From: Byssochlamys sp. IMV 00236
Taxonomy: Eukaryota > Ascomycota > Eurotiomycetes > Eurotiales > Thermoascaceae
DNA length: 64,000 nt
NCBI GenBank assembly: GCA_001931875.2
Contig: MSJH02000792.1
Span: 460,734-524,733, forward strand
Direction: 5' to 3'
Part shown: piece after piece, positions 24,613 through 36,167 of the stretch
Numbering within the stretch: the first letter of the stretch is position 1
Layout of the letters: every line of letters begins with the position of its first letter
Translations under genes and position numbers: made by a program
Notes under the pieces: model-generated
What the model was told of the DNA's origin: nothing
The model's database searches: none
What the model saw: the letters and a program-made list of their open reading frames with translations, nothing else

Positions 24613-25490
24613 ACGAACAAGGCAAGACAAAAAAAAAGCAAGATGAACCAAAGGCACTACGATGTTATGATGCTTAGATATGCGTTTATCGAAAGAAATA
24701 TTAGAAAGTTTCAAAACCCTTGCATGGGGCCTTATCGTCGATGAAGTTGTCCTATGACATTTCCTTCCTTGACCGGATTTCTTTTCGGGATCCCAGGTCT
24801 CTGATGTCGTATTTTATCAACATACAGTAGTAAGACATGCTACTAGGAACAGTAAGATATATCAATGTGATTCATGGTTGTAATGTGCTGTGATCCCTAG
24901 TTAGAAGTTTGCAATTAACATAGTAGCACTTTGCCGGAGACTTAGCCTCTCTCTCTCTCTCTCTCCACGGTGCTGGGAATGACTCGTCCCATGACCATGG
25001 TCTTGGATAGATATACTGTACTCGTTACCATGAACTCATATCCAAGGGAACAGGACATCTGATCATCCATGGGATAATTCGTGATAGAGTTTACCAAACA
25101 AACCCCCCACGTGTTGACCCAGAGACTAATATAAGCATAAACAAACCCCTGTATCTGATCGGATATACAGTAGTCGGGTGAACAATCCACCATTTATATT
25201 CTCAGCAAAGACCAAAAAAGGGAGACTTGTGGTAATTGTTCATAATATTCGTACAGAACGTAATACGGTATCATCTCTTCATGCAGTGTATCGTACACAT
25301 ATCTTGCAAATGTTCGATGGGAAAAGCAAGCAAGAAAGACAGATACATCGTGGATCGCATCGCTTGCTCGTCTAGTCTGGTAGGAAAGGGGAACGGAAGG
25401 GAAAGGAGAATGCATATATAAAGAAAACAACACGCCCGTCTCTAGGGGGTTAGTTTAAGATATGAGTCTAGGCTCTATAAAATCACGGTA
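24613..25490. other. intergenic region between convergent genes
   Basis: This holds the 3' flanks of the asparaginyl-tRNA synthetase and DUF8035 genes. A (CT)n run lies near 24948-24965. No supported coding region is present. Confidence 0.5.
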
Positions 25491-27669
25491 TCACTTCCGA
25501 ACAGGTTCTGGGTTAGGCACGTTGGGAGCGCGAGATTGCGCTTGTGGTAGTAGTGGAGGCTGGTCTTCCGGAGGTGCCTCGAGCGCCAAGGGTGTTTTGT
25601 CTTCATCGGTAGTATCGTCATCGTAGCTGGAAGAGTCGCTCTGCCCTCGGAGGCCCTGGCGACGAGCCTCTTCTCTGCGTTGACGGCGTTCTCGTCGCTC
25701 TGCTTTGTATCGAGCATCTGGTTTTATGTTAGTGTGGCTCTCAATAGGGGCGGGTATTAAGGGAGGATTTATGGCCGAACTCACCTCTGATCTCCTGGGT
25801 CTTTACAGCGTAGGCTTGGATCTCTTCCTTTGTCAAAACACGCAGAACAATGACGTACTCGGACCGCTCTTCAAAGCGCTCGTGGCCGGCTTCTAACGCG
25901 GCCGGGTTGACGAGACGGCGGTCAATTTTAGTCCACCGAGCACCTGGGGGAATTCCATTCTTCTGCGCATCTTTGAGAGGCGCAACACCCTCCCTGACGG
26001 CAGTCGGCTCTTCAGGGAATTTCTCACGAGGAGGCTTTAGGATTCCCTTCGGCGGGGCTTCAGGTTCCTTGGGAGCAGCAGCGTCTACCGTGACAGACCT
26101 CTTTTGGCGATCTTGAGGCTCCTCGGAGGTCTCCTTGGCGATAGATTCATCAGAGTGGCGAGAATCACGATTGCGGCGTCGAACCCGTCTCATCCTCTGA
26201 CTGTCGGAACTGTCCGTTTCAGAATCCAACGACCGCCCATCTCTGGCGTAATCGGAGTTCTTGAGCTCGCCAATTCTTCGATGTTGCGATCGGGCTCGCG
26301 TATATTGATGGAGGGCTTCATCGGAACTATAGTCATCTGAGTCACTTCCAGGGCGGCGTAGAGAGGAACGCGCTCTCCGTCTGCGGTGCTCCCTGTGTCC
26401 ATCGTCCGCTCTGGTTTTCGAATAGCTGCGTGAAGGATCGCGGGATCGATGACGATGCTTTGAACCGGCATCAGGGTCTAATAGATCCTTGGAGTATCCG
26501 CTAGCCAGTCCAGCCGTGGCAAGTCCTCCAGCCATGGCAGGATGAAGCTTATCGCTTCTGGAATCTCTGTCATCACGGCGATCGCGACTTCTCAGGTCAT
26601 CGTCGTGGCGCCGGTGGTGGCGACGGGAATGTCGACGATCACTGTGGTCCTCCCTATACGAGGAATAGCCTTCGTCTCTATCCTGATGCACGACGGCTGC
26701 TCTGTGCCGCGGTGCGTGAAGGGAACCCGACGATTCACGCGAGGCGTCACTACCTGCGCGAGTACGGCCCACTCGTCCGTGCTTTTCATCCTTGTCCAGT
26801 CTATCAAAGCCCCGTTGCGACGGCGGAGGTCCGAATGCTCTTGGTTCTTTCCTCGACAGGTACGGTAGATATGATTCGAGTCCGGTCATACTCACTGGCC
26901 GCTCTCTCCGGTAACTCTCTCTTTCCGGAGCGGGGTTGCCCGCGAACTCTTTCTCAAACTGCTCTTTTGCATTGGTGTATGAATATGCATCATAGTCGTC
27001 GACGTCGTCTCTTCTCAGGTCACCTGTGAGTGGGTGTCCATGGCGGCCAGAGGATCTATAAGCACGGTAACCACCGCGGTCCCTGCGTGCTCTCTCGGGG
27101 TCCAGTCGACCGGTGTCGCTAGCATAATCATGGCTGTATATCCTGCGATGACGTGGGCTATGGATGGACGAAGCTGGCAGGAGGTATCTCTCGGAATCCT
27201 CTCTCGAGTGTGTAGATCGTGGGTGTAGTGGACTCGGAGGTCGATCATAGACGGTCGTGATCAAGGGAGGCGGACGGCTGGGCGAAGTCGGGATAGCCAG
27301 GCTCAATGGATGTCGATTCGAGTCAGCTCCTGACGCAGTATTGCTCCTTGGTCTTGGTCGAATGGCATACTCCGTCCGTAACTTAGTCGATTGACCTGGA
27401 TCTCTGAAAGCTTTGGTGGAAATCGGTTGCGCTTCGAGCTTTCGATCGCCTCCGACCCAGGGGTCGTGGTTGTTTCTGTAGGGAATATCTGCCATTCTCT
27501 CCACACTTGATCTTGGGGTCGTATGGGGATCATAGCCATAGTAGTTCGCAGGCGACGCGTAGACATCCAAGGACGGACCCAATGGAACCGTGCCTGTGGA
27601 AGCGCGCATAGGATCCATCAAGCGCTTGCTCCCAGGGGACGCAGGGCGATGACGAGTTGAATGAGCCAT
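25491..27669 (-). CDS. DUF8035-type, Arg/Ser/Asp-rich protein of unknown function
   Basis: Two exons (27669-25785 and 25717-25491) joined by a 67-bp intron with gtgagt donor give 703 residues. The first 550 residues are highly charged and rich in Arg, Ser, Asp and His, with clusters such as RRHSRRHHRRHDDDLRSRD, and look disordered. Near residues 575-650 there is a compact conserved block with GARWTKIDRRLVNPAALEAG and SEYVIVLRVLTKEEIQAYA, which matches my recollection of the fungal DUF8035 domain. The tail is acidic then proline-rich. The start at MAHSTRHRPASPGSKR is chosen over an in-frame ATG at 27753 because the intervening residues look like untranslated sequence. RS/RD richness would suit a nuclear RNA-related role, but that is a guess. 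Confidence 0.8.
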
Positions 27670-30423
27670 ACTAGTGGATAGCAATGGGAGATGATACCAG
27701 AGGTGATGATGCTTTTTTTCCTTTCCCTTATCGAGGCGCAAAACTGTTAACAAGAGGAATGTTTCTGATGCTGGCCCAGATGTGTTAAGATGGCAGTGAT
27801 GCCAATACTGGGATCTGTTCTGAGCAGCAAAGCGGCCAGAAACCAGTGGAAGACCTGGAATTATAAGAAAACTTCCCCGGGGCGTTGAACCACGCGGGAT
27901 GCTTGACGTTGGAGGGGCAATGGATGAGGGGATTCAGCTGTCATAGGCTTCTACGGGGAATCGCGCGTTTGCCAATCAATGACTGGGACTCTCGACGTGT
28001 CGTGTCTGCTGTTTGACAGCGCAGAGACAAGGAGATAGTTAGCAGGATAGTGTAGCGACGTCTAGTCTACTACTGACTGACTGACTGACTATCCTGACGC
28101 TGGTGAAGCGCAACGGTCCGTCTGCCGCGTGACGCAAATGGTGGAGATTCGATGCTTCTTCCACTCCAGATGGCCCGCCACTCCGGAAGAAAAGACACAA
28201 TCAACAATCACAATCCAATCTTCTTGATGGGATTCGAAATCACAATGACATCCGATCTGAGGTCGATCGGGATTGTCGTCCACGATGCGCAAACGGGTAG
28301 GACAGGGCGATGGACTAATACCTCTCTTGCGGAGAAAAGGGTCTTCTGGTCTGTCAGCCTCGGAGGCTCAGCCCTGTTGCACACTTCGGATGGCCCCGAT
28401 GATCGTTGATCTCTGTCGACGGCGTGGCTTCCGGCCCTTCTCGAGGCTGTCCGGGGCGTGCCTTGCAGCCCCGCGAGAGAGAGAGAACGCTTACCGACTC
28501 TTGATCGCCTTCCAGAGGGATCTCCTCTCCCAGATTGCCGGTGCTGGACCGGTGTGCAGTTCAGCTACAACCCCCTCTGTCCGCTCCTCGGGCGTTGTCG
28601 ACCGACTCTCAGTCGCTATTCCGCCCTCCGGGGCTCTGCCTCGTCGTTGCTGAACCTTCTCCACTCAGTGTCAAGTACTCTAGGCTGGGGATCGATGACT
28701 TGGGGAGCCGCCGCTGGCCGAAAAGTGGTTCCGAAAGACGTTCGTGGCCTCCACTAGCTAACGGGATAAACCTGTGTTCCTTCTAGTATCGGTGGTTCGA
28801 AAGGATGGGAGCGTCCTGGAACTGGTGAGGGGAATCGACAGATTTCTGCAGACGGTCTTTCAAAGCGATTTCTTGAGCTCCCTCCTTAGGGCCTATCTTT
28901 CCGCTTAATATACCCCCCAAATAACGTGAACTGGGGTTCCCCCAAGGACCAATGGCAGTCATACTGTCGTTTGGGCCCCTACACGCTTGTCGTGGGTTTC
29001 GGGTTCCCAGAGACCGTTCATGGTCCCAGCCTTGCGGACGTAGTCTCACTGGTGTCCAGTCGTGAGGAGGAACGTGGAGTAATCGCGTCGAGCCAACGTG
29101 GTTGGGCACACACTCCAGGCGACGAGATAATCTTTCCTAGATTGCAATTCACAGGACTATTGGGTGTTGACTATGACCCTAACCTGGCTGGAGGGGTTCT
29201 TGTCTTTTTGACTATTTGGGTGGCTCATCGTCTCATACCGCTGATGATTGGCTTCAAGGAACATCTGCTCAACGGTACAGATTTCCAGTCCGGGTCCTAC
29301 TTGCATTAAACATGCAGATGCCGCGTCTACCAGAGAGCAAGACTCGTTACATCTATTGTTTTACATATTATGAAGTGATTGATCTGCGTACTGAGCTCTA
29401 CAGCTGATTTCTTGCTTTGCCCTTCTTCCGCTGTCCTTTTTCTGCCTCTGAAATAAAACGCACACAGCGGTCAAGGGAGAGAGGCCACCCAGATACTCAC
29501 TCCTAGGGCAGAAGCTGCATCTGGTGCCATGCAAGAAATCCTCATGCAGATACATCTTAGCTAACCTGCCAAGGAATAAGCAAACCTGGCCTGCGCCCCG
29601 GCGGGCGTCGGGTTAGAATGAGGCTATATGGATTCCCTGTGACTTGTGCTCTAAGACAGTATACACGAAAAGGACAATTAAGAATGGTTCCGCGCCCCAT
29701 GCTAGCTGTTCGGAGCTTCAGTCCGGCTTTAGACGGGGCGTCGTTGGATAGTACATACATCTGTTTTGTTGCCTCCGAAAACGGCCAAAAGGAACACAAA
29801 TGACCCATGGACCATGAGGGAGCTGACCCAGGGTTCTATCCCCTCGCACTACTCTATGTTAGTTAAAGTTCAGTAACCTTATTCTCTAACACTCTATAAC
29901 AGGGGTCGATAATGTTACACCCGCTGCTCTGCTAGATCGTACATCAAGGTGCTTACTGACGGCAGGAAGCAAGCCTGCTTCAGCCTCGGCCTTGGTCTAA
30001 TTTACTCGCCAAATCGGACAATGAATGCGATTCAAGAATTGCTTGTATGTGTATCCCCATCTATGTATGTACACCGTGACCGATCCATCCGCCAATGCTA
30101 TCTAAAACCCTATAAACAACCCTGACCCGAATCCCAGCCTGGATATAAACTAAACTAAACTATCTAACCCACTAAGCTACCCATGACCCATGACCCATGA
30201 AAACAGAAACGCTCAATGCAATGACAATTGAAGTGAATCAAAGAAGAAAAGAAAAGAAAGGCAAAGAAAAAGGAAATAGTACCCAGAAAGTTGTGACCGC
30301 AATGCAATGTATATATGACCAACCCATTGGTGACTGAACGCCAGTTATGCGAATTCTATAGCGAGCTTGGAAAGATGATTATGAAAGGAAGTGTCCGTCG
30401 GCACATATCATGTGCTGTGTGAT
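27670..30423. other. long intergenic region, no supported gene
   Basis: This lies between the start of the DUF8035 gene and the 3' end of the Pfa5 gene, both on the minus strand. The near part (to about 28800) is GC-richer and probably holds the promoter and leader of the DUF8035 gene. Plus-strand open frames at 28273-28653 and 28926-29309 have no recognisable product and no splice support. Short tandem words such as TGACTGACTGAC (near 28074-28090) and ATGACCCATGACCC (near 30182-30199) occur. Confidence 0.45.
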
Positions 30424-32158
30424 CTAATCAGATCCACTGGGACTAGAAATTTCGGATGGTTGCGAACGACTAGAAGATGCCTGTGACTCTCTGCCATGAT
30501 GGCCATGGAGGCTATGATGATGAGCGCGGTAGGCTTGCGGCGGCAAGGCCGGACCAATCCCGTCACTCGACTGATCTTCAGACGGGACTGAACGAGAATG
30601 GCGATCAGCTCTTTTGTTCTTGTATCGTTCTGGCGCTGGCGTACTGCGCCCGTTAACGGCAGCGCCGTTAGGTTGCTCGGGGGGTTCGAGACCGGCTTCT
30701 CTTTTCAATTTCTGGATCGCAGGACCGAGGGCAAATGCACTCTCTAGACTGCTGTGATCGGCACACGGACTTTGCTTGAGTGGTAGCAGCCAGTCAGCCA
30801 CTGTATAGCCCATGACTTGCTGAAGGTTCTTCATATAGCTCCCGAGATCCCAAGGATTCTCCCCTGGTTGGGTACGGAGAATAGCAAAAACGCGGCGGTC
30901 TTCAGATTTCGAGTCCTGCCCTCGCAGGAGTGGGGAGCTTCGCGGTGCCGGATATGTAACGGTCGGGAATGTAGCGGCCCATTGTGTTTCAGGATCAATT
31001 CCAATATCGTGTGGCCGGGGAATATGTACGGCCAGAGTCCAGACCTTCGTCTTGTGGCCTATGTTCTCGATTGTCGTCAAGTTATTCATGGCAAGTTGAA
31101 GCGAACTCAGGGTCATCCCGGATGCGAACAGGCCAAAGAAGCAGGATCTATATTAAAGGTCAGAAAGAATAGCAAGGAGAAGAGATTACATTTAGTACTC
31201 ACACGCCCAGGACGACAAGCCAGTGAGCGTTAACACGTCCAGCCTATAAAGCATGCTACGTTAATACTGGTCTAACAAGCATCGATGGGCGACCGGCAGG
31301 GTAGCACTCACATTTTGTCGTAATTCTGCCGTAAAGACAGCGGTGATAATTATGTTGAAGATGCAGAATAGGGAGGTATAGAAGACGAATTGGATGAAAA
31401 ACTTATACGACGTTTCGGAAACGACGCCCCCAACCCTATCTCAAGTCAGCTTTCAGTGACTTATCGGATATTCACCAGGATGGTATTACCAAGGACAGAA
31501 ATGATCCATTTTCCGTACGCATCGATCGACTTCGCGGCAATGGTGTGCTCTATCCGTCTTGAATTGACAGCATTTTGAGCAGTAGCGAGGTCTGCCGTCC
31601 TCCTGGCATACAAAGACATCTTTCGTGTAGAAACTTTCCAGACCATATGCATCAAAAGGATATGCTTTTCCAGCGGCTTTGTAATCTAAGCCGCTTTCGA
31701 GATCAGGCTCGGCTTGACCAACTTTCTCCGGTGGAGGATTTGGCTGCTGTCCGTTGCTTCGATGCTTCTGATGATCTGGCTGGCCAGCAGCGGTATTCTC
31801 CGCTTGTTTTTGCTGGAGATTGCATGTTGCACCTCGTGGAAGAAAGCCTGTGTTCCATATGATGGTAGATAAAACCCGTATGTAGGTGGTGAGGACTGCA
31901 ATCAGGAGGATGTAGAATATGACAATGATGACGACGCCAGCACCGAGGCGGGGAGAATGGTGGTAATGTGGGGAAGGATGAATTAAGTAGTTAACTATAA
32001 CATTGTTAACAGATAAGCTTCAGAGATCGTAACATGAGGAACTCACTGCACAGCTGCTTTGTCACCGCATAACACACGTAGACAAAGAGACCGATGATCA
32101 GCGCAGGTATGATTCTGGCAATAGCGAGACTCGCACGTGTATCCGTGCTGCTGGCCAT
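30424..32158 (-). CDS. pfa5: DHHC-family palmitoyltransferase Pfa5
   Basis: Five exons (32158-32047, 31994-31490, 31435-31312, 31243-31203, 31147-30424) give 501 residues in frame. The protein attaches palmitate to cysteines of target proteins and sits in internal membranes. Hydrophobic segments appear at about residues 12-32 and 53-75, and again after the cysteine-rich domain ([20 protein letters not shown], then [19 protein letters not shown]), consistent with four membrane spans. The cysteine-rich domain spans about residues 176-206: [20 protein letters not shown] and MDHFCPWVGG. The catalytic tetrad reads DHFC (residues 201-204) rather than DHHC. The C-terminal region is Ser/His-rich and disordered. 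The start [20 protein letters not shown] is preferred over a longer in-frame extension. Confidence 0.92.
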
Positions 32159-33959
32159 CTTTGAGATGGTTGCGGAAACCACGACCCTTTTCCGTTCATC
32201 AGAAGTCGATAAGCAGCAGAGACGGCAGCAACGTCGACAATGATGGAGGAAGATCAGATCGATAAATCGAAAGGCGCAGTGTCGATCCCGAAAGGATGAC
32301 GGAGGAGAGAGAGCAAACCAGGCAAACAGATAACGGACCACGTGACTGATAGATGCCTGTTCCTTATCCTTCCTGAACTTTAATTTATCTAAGGCCGTCA
32401 GGCATCAACACGACTTCCTCCTCGTTTCTGTTCACAACACGAAGCCCCCCTCCTTAAGTCTTCAGTTGGCTGGAGACAGCATAGTCTACCAGATTGATTT
32501 GATGCTATTATGATGGCGAATATCATCCTATTATCGACTTGATAGACCAAGTTACCCCGAGTCTCTTAGTCCATTCATACGCTTCACTTTCGATCTCATA
32601 CTTGCTGGTTGTTTGACCGTCTCAACCGTCAACCACACTTATTGCCGAGCATATCTAATTAACCGAGACTCTCTTTATCTTTGGAGGTCGAACCAGGAGC
32701 AGGACTGGGGTCTGGTCGCAATTTTGTTCATCGTAGCTCAAGGCTGGTTACACATGTCAGCCTCCAGCTGAACCTGATACCAGGAGACCATGCGACTATA
32801 TTCGTGCTCATTTGCTATCCTGTGGTAGATATTGCGGCTCTTCTCTCCTAGTGCGTTATCAATATGATGTGTGATTATGAAACTGCTTATGCGGCTCTGT
32901 GACTGAAACAAGGCTGACGAATAACATCATCGGACACGATTGCTGAGGTTGCAACGGATAACGTTCGATCAGAGGCTCTTATGGAATTCAAAATATTTAA
33001 ATTGAAGCAGATTTCTTCTTTGTGTCACTTTATTCTTTTGCATTCTTCTTTTCAGCGCTTCACACTGTCTGTTTATGCCGGATTACTCGATGAATTCTAT
33101 GTTACAATGAGGTGCCGGTTGAGACATTATTTGGGTATGCCTCGGCAGTTCCTAACAAAACTAGATCCACCATCGAGATAACACACTACACGGAGTTCTC
33201 GCTGCCATGATATATGACTGGTTCATAACTGAGAGACAAAAACGTTTCCAAGCGCGATGCTTCGCATGGGAATCTTCCTCCAGAGCCAGCTCACCCCTCA
33301 ATTCATGGTCTATGCGATGGCTCCGCCACCTAGCACCATCCGCTACCAGGGTGCCGATATGCCTGAGGGGTGTCTTCTCAAGACCTTCCTATGTGTGGCT
33401 CCATTCATATGCATCGATACCGAACCAATTCACCCAGTCACCGTGGCTATGGACTATCATGGAAGCCTTTCTTGCAATCTGCAGCTTTGCCTGGTGGCTG
33501 CAGGTAAAAAGGCCTCGGGCGCATCACCAAACACCCCATTGACCTGCATGTTCGGCCTTCCCAAATTTCAATCGGACGATACCCGCGCACCCTTTTCGGG
33601 CATGTTGCCCTGAAATGGCCCTTGGCTGGGAAAAAGACATGAGATGCCTTTTACCTCCGTGGCTGTGATTGCGGTACTTCTTGTCTGGTCTCTATCGTGC
33701 CCTTGACATCTGATGCTCGTCATAACTGGAGCTCTGTGATATTCCCTAGCGTTTTGGGTGCTGGTGCGGGTTCTAAGCTGGTCTGCTAATGTGAGATAAA
33801 TTCGTCCGGAGAGGCATTCGACATGCATCCTCCAGCAGCCCAAGAATAACTTCAGAAAGAATACGGAAACTGATCAACCTGCCTCACATCTCATCTACAT
33901 TCCTCAAGCTACCATCCGGTCGTTTCTTTTATCCTGACTGAAGAGTTTGGACCTTGGAA
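32159..33959. other. intergenic region between divergent genes
   Basis: A CCACGTGA word lies near 32338-32345, about 180 bp upstream of the Pfa5 start. The plus-strand open frames at 33207-33613 overlap in different frames and give no recognisable product. The rest appears to be leader and promoter sequence. Confidence 0.45.
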
Positions 33960-34494
33960 ATGTCGAATCAGGTGAATCTCGCCGTCTAATGTATTTTGCT
34001 ATATCTGACAGGATCAGGGTTACTATAGTAAACGGTACCAAAAATCGGACCCAAAAGGGCAGCTGCTTCTAAGCGGAATGACAAGGCATAGCTCTCCACC
34101 CTTCCTGCTGTGTGAATCACCTACTTCGCAAGCAGATGCAGAAGAATCTCTTCGACGGCATGAGACGAATTCTAGTTCTGCGCAAGAAAAGAAACTCGAA
34201 GATCCGCGTGGAACACGTGTTGAACCAACACCGACAAGTGATACACAGGCACACGGGGCTTATACTGGGTCTAGCCAACGATCAACCCAACAACACGGTA
34301 TTCTCGAAATGAACCAAACCTCAGAACAGGATGGATTTGCTCATCCCACAAGACGAAGCACCGATATCTGGTATTGCTGTGCATGTGGCTCAAGCTCCGG
34401 GCCGCAATCATCTATCCATGCCAAATGTTCCGAATGCCAACACTCAACATGCGGCGACTGTTTGGTAGAAAAAGCTTATTTCCCGGGAAAGTGA
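33960..34494 (+). CDS. small cysteine-rich (zinc-binding type) protein, one motif copy
   Basis: Exon 1 encodes only MSNQ (33960-33971). A 40-bp intron (gtgaat...ctgacag, with a CTAAT branch word) follows, then exon 2 (34012-34494), total 164 residues. If the intron is not used, translation would begin at 34078. Residues 1-120 are polar and look disordered. The C-terminal 35 residues carry W-Y-C-C-x-C-G, then G-P, then C-x2-C-x-H-x2-C-x2-C, starting at 34369. The eight Cys/His suggest one or two bound zinc ions (inference). The same motif occurs twice in the protein encoded at 35673-36167, so the two genes are probable paralogues. Function is unknown. Similar W-x-C-C-x-C-G-x-G-P proteins are, to my knowledge, common but uncharacterised in Eurotiomycetes. 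Confidence 0.65.
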
Positions 34495-34839
34495 CCATGG
34501 AGGTTAGAGTAGGTTCGAATTTCTACATCAATGGGTTTTTTCCCTTTCCGTATGTTCCTGTGTCCGATTCTTTGTCTTTCAATTATATATACCTTTTATT
34601 TCCCATGATTCGGGGAATGTGTCAGTCCGACTTGTCTTTAGTTCCGTAGTTGATGATATCTACATTGTCTTTTTATGTATCTGTGCACATAGTCATACCA
34701 AATATCTGTGATTTTGGAGCTGCCATACTCTATTGAGGCCTACCGCCCAATTATTCGCATGAGATTTCCTTATACCACTGCAACGATTCTATTGCAAACC
34801 CACAGCAATATTCTACCTTCTGAATACTTCTGTCTATAA

Positions 34840-35331
34840 TCAGGCAGCAATTTCACCCATATACCCTCCACCATTCCCTCTGCCTCCACCCCAGATCACT
34901 GATTCAGAAAACCGCGCAGCAAGCCGCCAGTCGCTGCCTGAAAACGGACCCTGCGCAGATCTGATTCGAACCTCGACCTTCAGCTTCACCCAGCTCTTCA
35001 CCGTTCCTGAAAAGTCATCTGATGATAATACATCATATCGGTTCTCCGGGCAAACAAGGACGCCCGGGTCCTCTATGCTCCGCCATGTCTTCGGGACCAA
35101 TCTTATGCTTAAGTCAATGCTTACCCTTAAAAAAACCCTATTTAAATGTTCGAGACATAGAGTAACTGTCCTCAGCGAGAGTATGACAGAACCCTTCAGG
35201 GCAAAAAGGCTTAGCTGACCCACTCCGGCACCCAGTGGGCTCCCTAGGCATTCTTCCACCGGCGCAGCGAATGTCTCCATTTTTTCCAGGCCGAAGCCTA
35301 TCTTGGGTGCGGACTGCTGATGTAGATACAT
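34840..35331 (-). CDS. hypothetical protein, doubtful
   Basis: An ATG-started frame of 163 codons lies between the two cysteine-rich genes on the opposite strand. It contains a moderately hydrophobic stretch (SLFALKGSVILSLRTVTLCL) and a Gly-rich end. No domain, splice signal or family can be recognised, and its length is close to what chance allows. It may be noncoding or a decayed gene. Confidence 0.2.
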   Translation of the reverse strand: MYLHQQSAPKIGFGLEKMETFAAPVEECLGSPLGAGVGQLSLFALKGSVILSLRTVTLCLEHLNRVFLRVSIDLSIRLVPKTWRSIEDPGVLVCPENRYDVLSSDDFSGTVKSWVKLKVEVRIRSAQGPFSGSDWRLAARFSESVIWGGGRGNGGGYMGEIAA

Positions 35332-35672
35332 GAGTGTTCTTTTCTTCTGTTCTAGAGCGCCCTACAAGCTGCCTTCTATCGTCCTCCTAACGGAGGTCTC
35401 CGAAAGCTGTGATCAATAGGGCGTTAGCCTAGTTTCCTTGCTTCTAAGCCACCTGATCTCAGTTAACGACGTATATGGCCTCTTTTTAGTTTTGACTATA
35501 GCTCTTCATATGGATCTTGAATATTATTTAAAGACGCTCTTTCTCTCTTCTGTGGCAGATCTCTTCATCAGATCAAGCTTGTTACACTACTACTTATATA
35601 CTACACGCTTTCTTTGTCTTCAACATCTCTGTATCAAACGGTATCTACCTTCTGTTTGCAACACCTTTGATA

Positions 35673-36167
35673 ATGGCCACCTGGTACTGCTGCAAGTGTA
35701 GCTTTGGTCCTCACAACATGGCTCTCCACACAGCTTGCATTTCATGCGGACACCCGGCTTGCGAGCATTGCACATACGAAGACGCTGATGCGGATATCAC
35801 TCTCAGAGGGTCTGAGCCTATTTCTCCCTACCCTTGTGGTCCTATACCATCTTCGCCAGAAATGCCACAGGACGGAGTCCATCTTTCCAACTCTGAGATG
35901 GCTCTTTCCATCCCATCTGCTCCCATGCCGATTCAATCATTATTTGCCGTGGGACCCAACTTCTCTCGGATCCAACATGGCTCATTCACTCGAGAATTGT
36001 CCGCGGCTCTCATTGGCAGCCCCGGTATGAGTCGCACCGACGCTCCAGTTGATGGCTATCTTTATATATGCTGCCAATGCGGAGATGGACCGAAGGTCTA
36101 CGATGTCCAACCTCGATGCGTCACCTGCAATCACTCCGCCTGCAGTCGCTGCACACACGTCAGATGA
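35673..36167 (+). CDS. small cysteine-rich (zinc-binding type) protein, two motif copies
   Basis: A single frame of 164 residues starts with MATWYCCKCSFGPHNMALHT at 35673; the open frame upstream begins with TTG, so this ATG is the first. The N-terminal copy (35679-35785) reads WYCCKC, GP, CISCGHPACEHC. The C-terminal copy (36064-36160) reads YICCQCGDGPKVYD, then CVTCNHSACSRC. The spacing C-x2-C-x-H-x2-C-x2-C matches the upstream neighbour at 33960-34494. A proline/serine-rich linker of about 90 residues joins the copies. There is no signal peptide or membrane segment. The duplicated motif suggests a metal-binding scaffold for protein or nucleic-acid contact, which is inference. It is followed directly by stop codons and AT-rich sequence. 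Confidence 0.75.
   Translation: MATWYCCKCSFGPHNMALHTACISCGHPACEHCTYEDADADITLRGSEPISPYPCGPIPSSPEMPQDGVHLSNSEMALSIPSAPMPIQSLFAVGPNFSRIQHGSFTRELSAALIGSPGMSRTDAPVDGYLYICCQCGDGPKVYDVQPRCVTCNHSACSRCTHVR

Noticed and set aside
28273..29309. Plus-strand open frames between the DUF8035 and Pfa5 genes
   Set aside because: No domain and multiple overlapping frames; more likely the leader and promoter of the DUF8035 gene.
33207..33613. Overlapping 111- and 118-codon plus-strand frames
   Set aside because: Two frames compete, neither shows a known motif, and no splice structure extends them.
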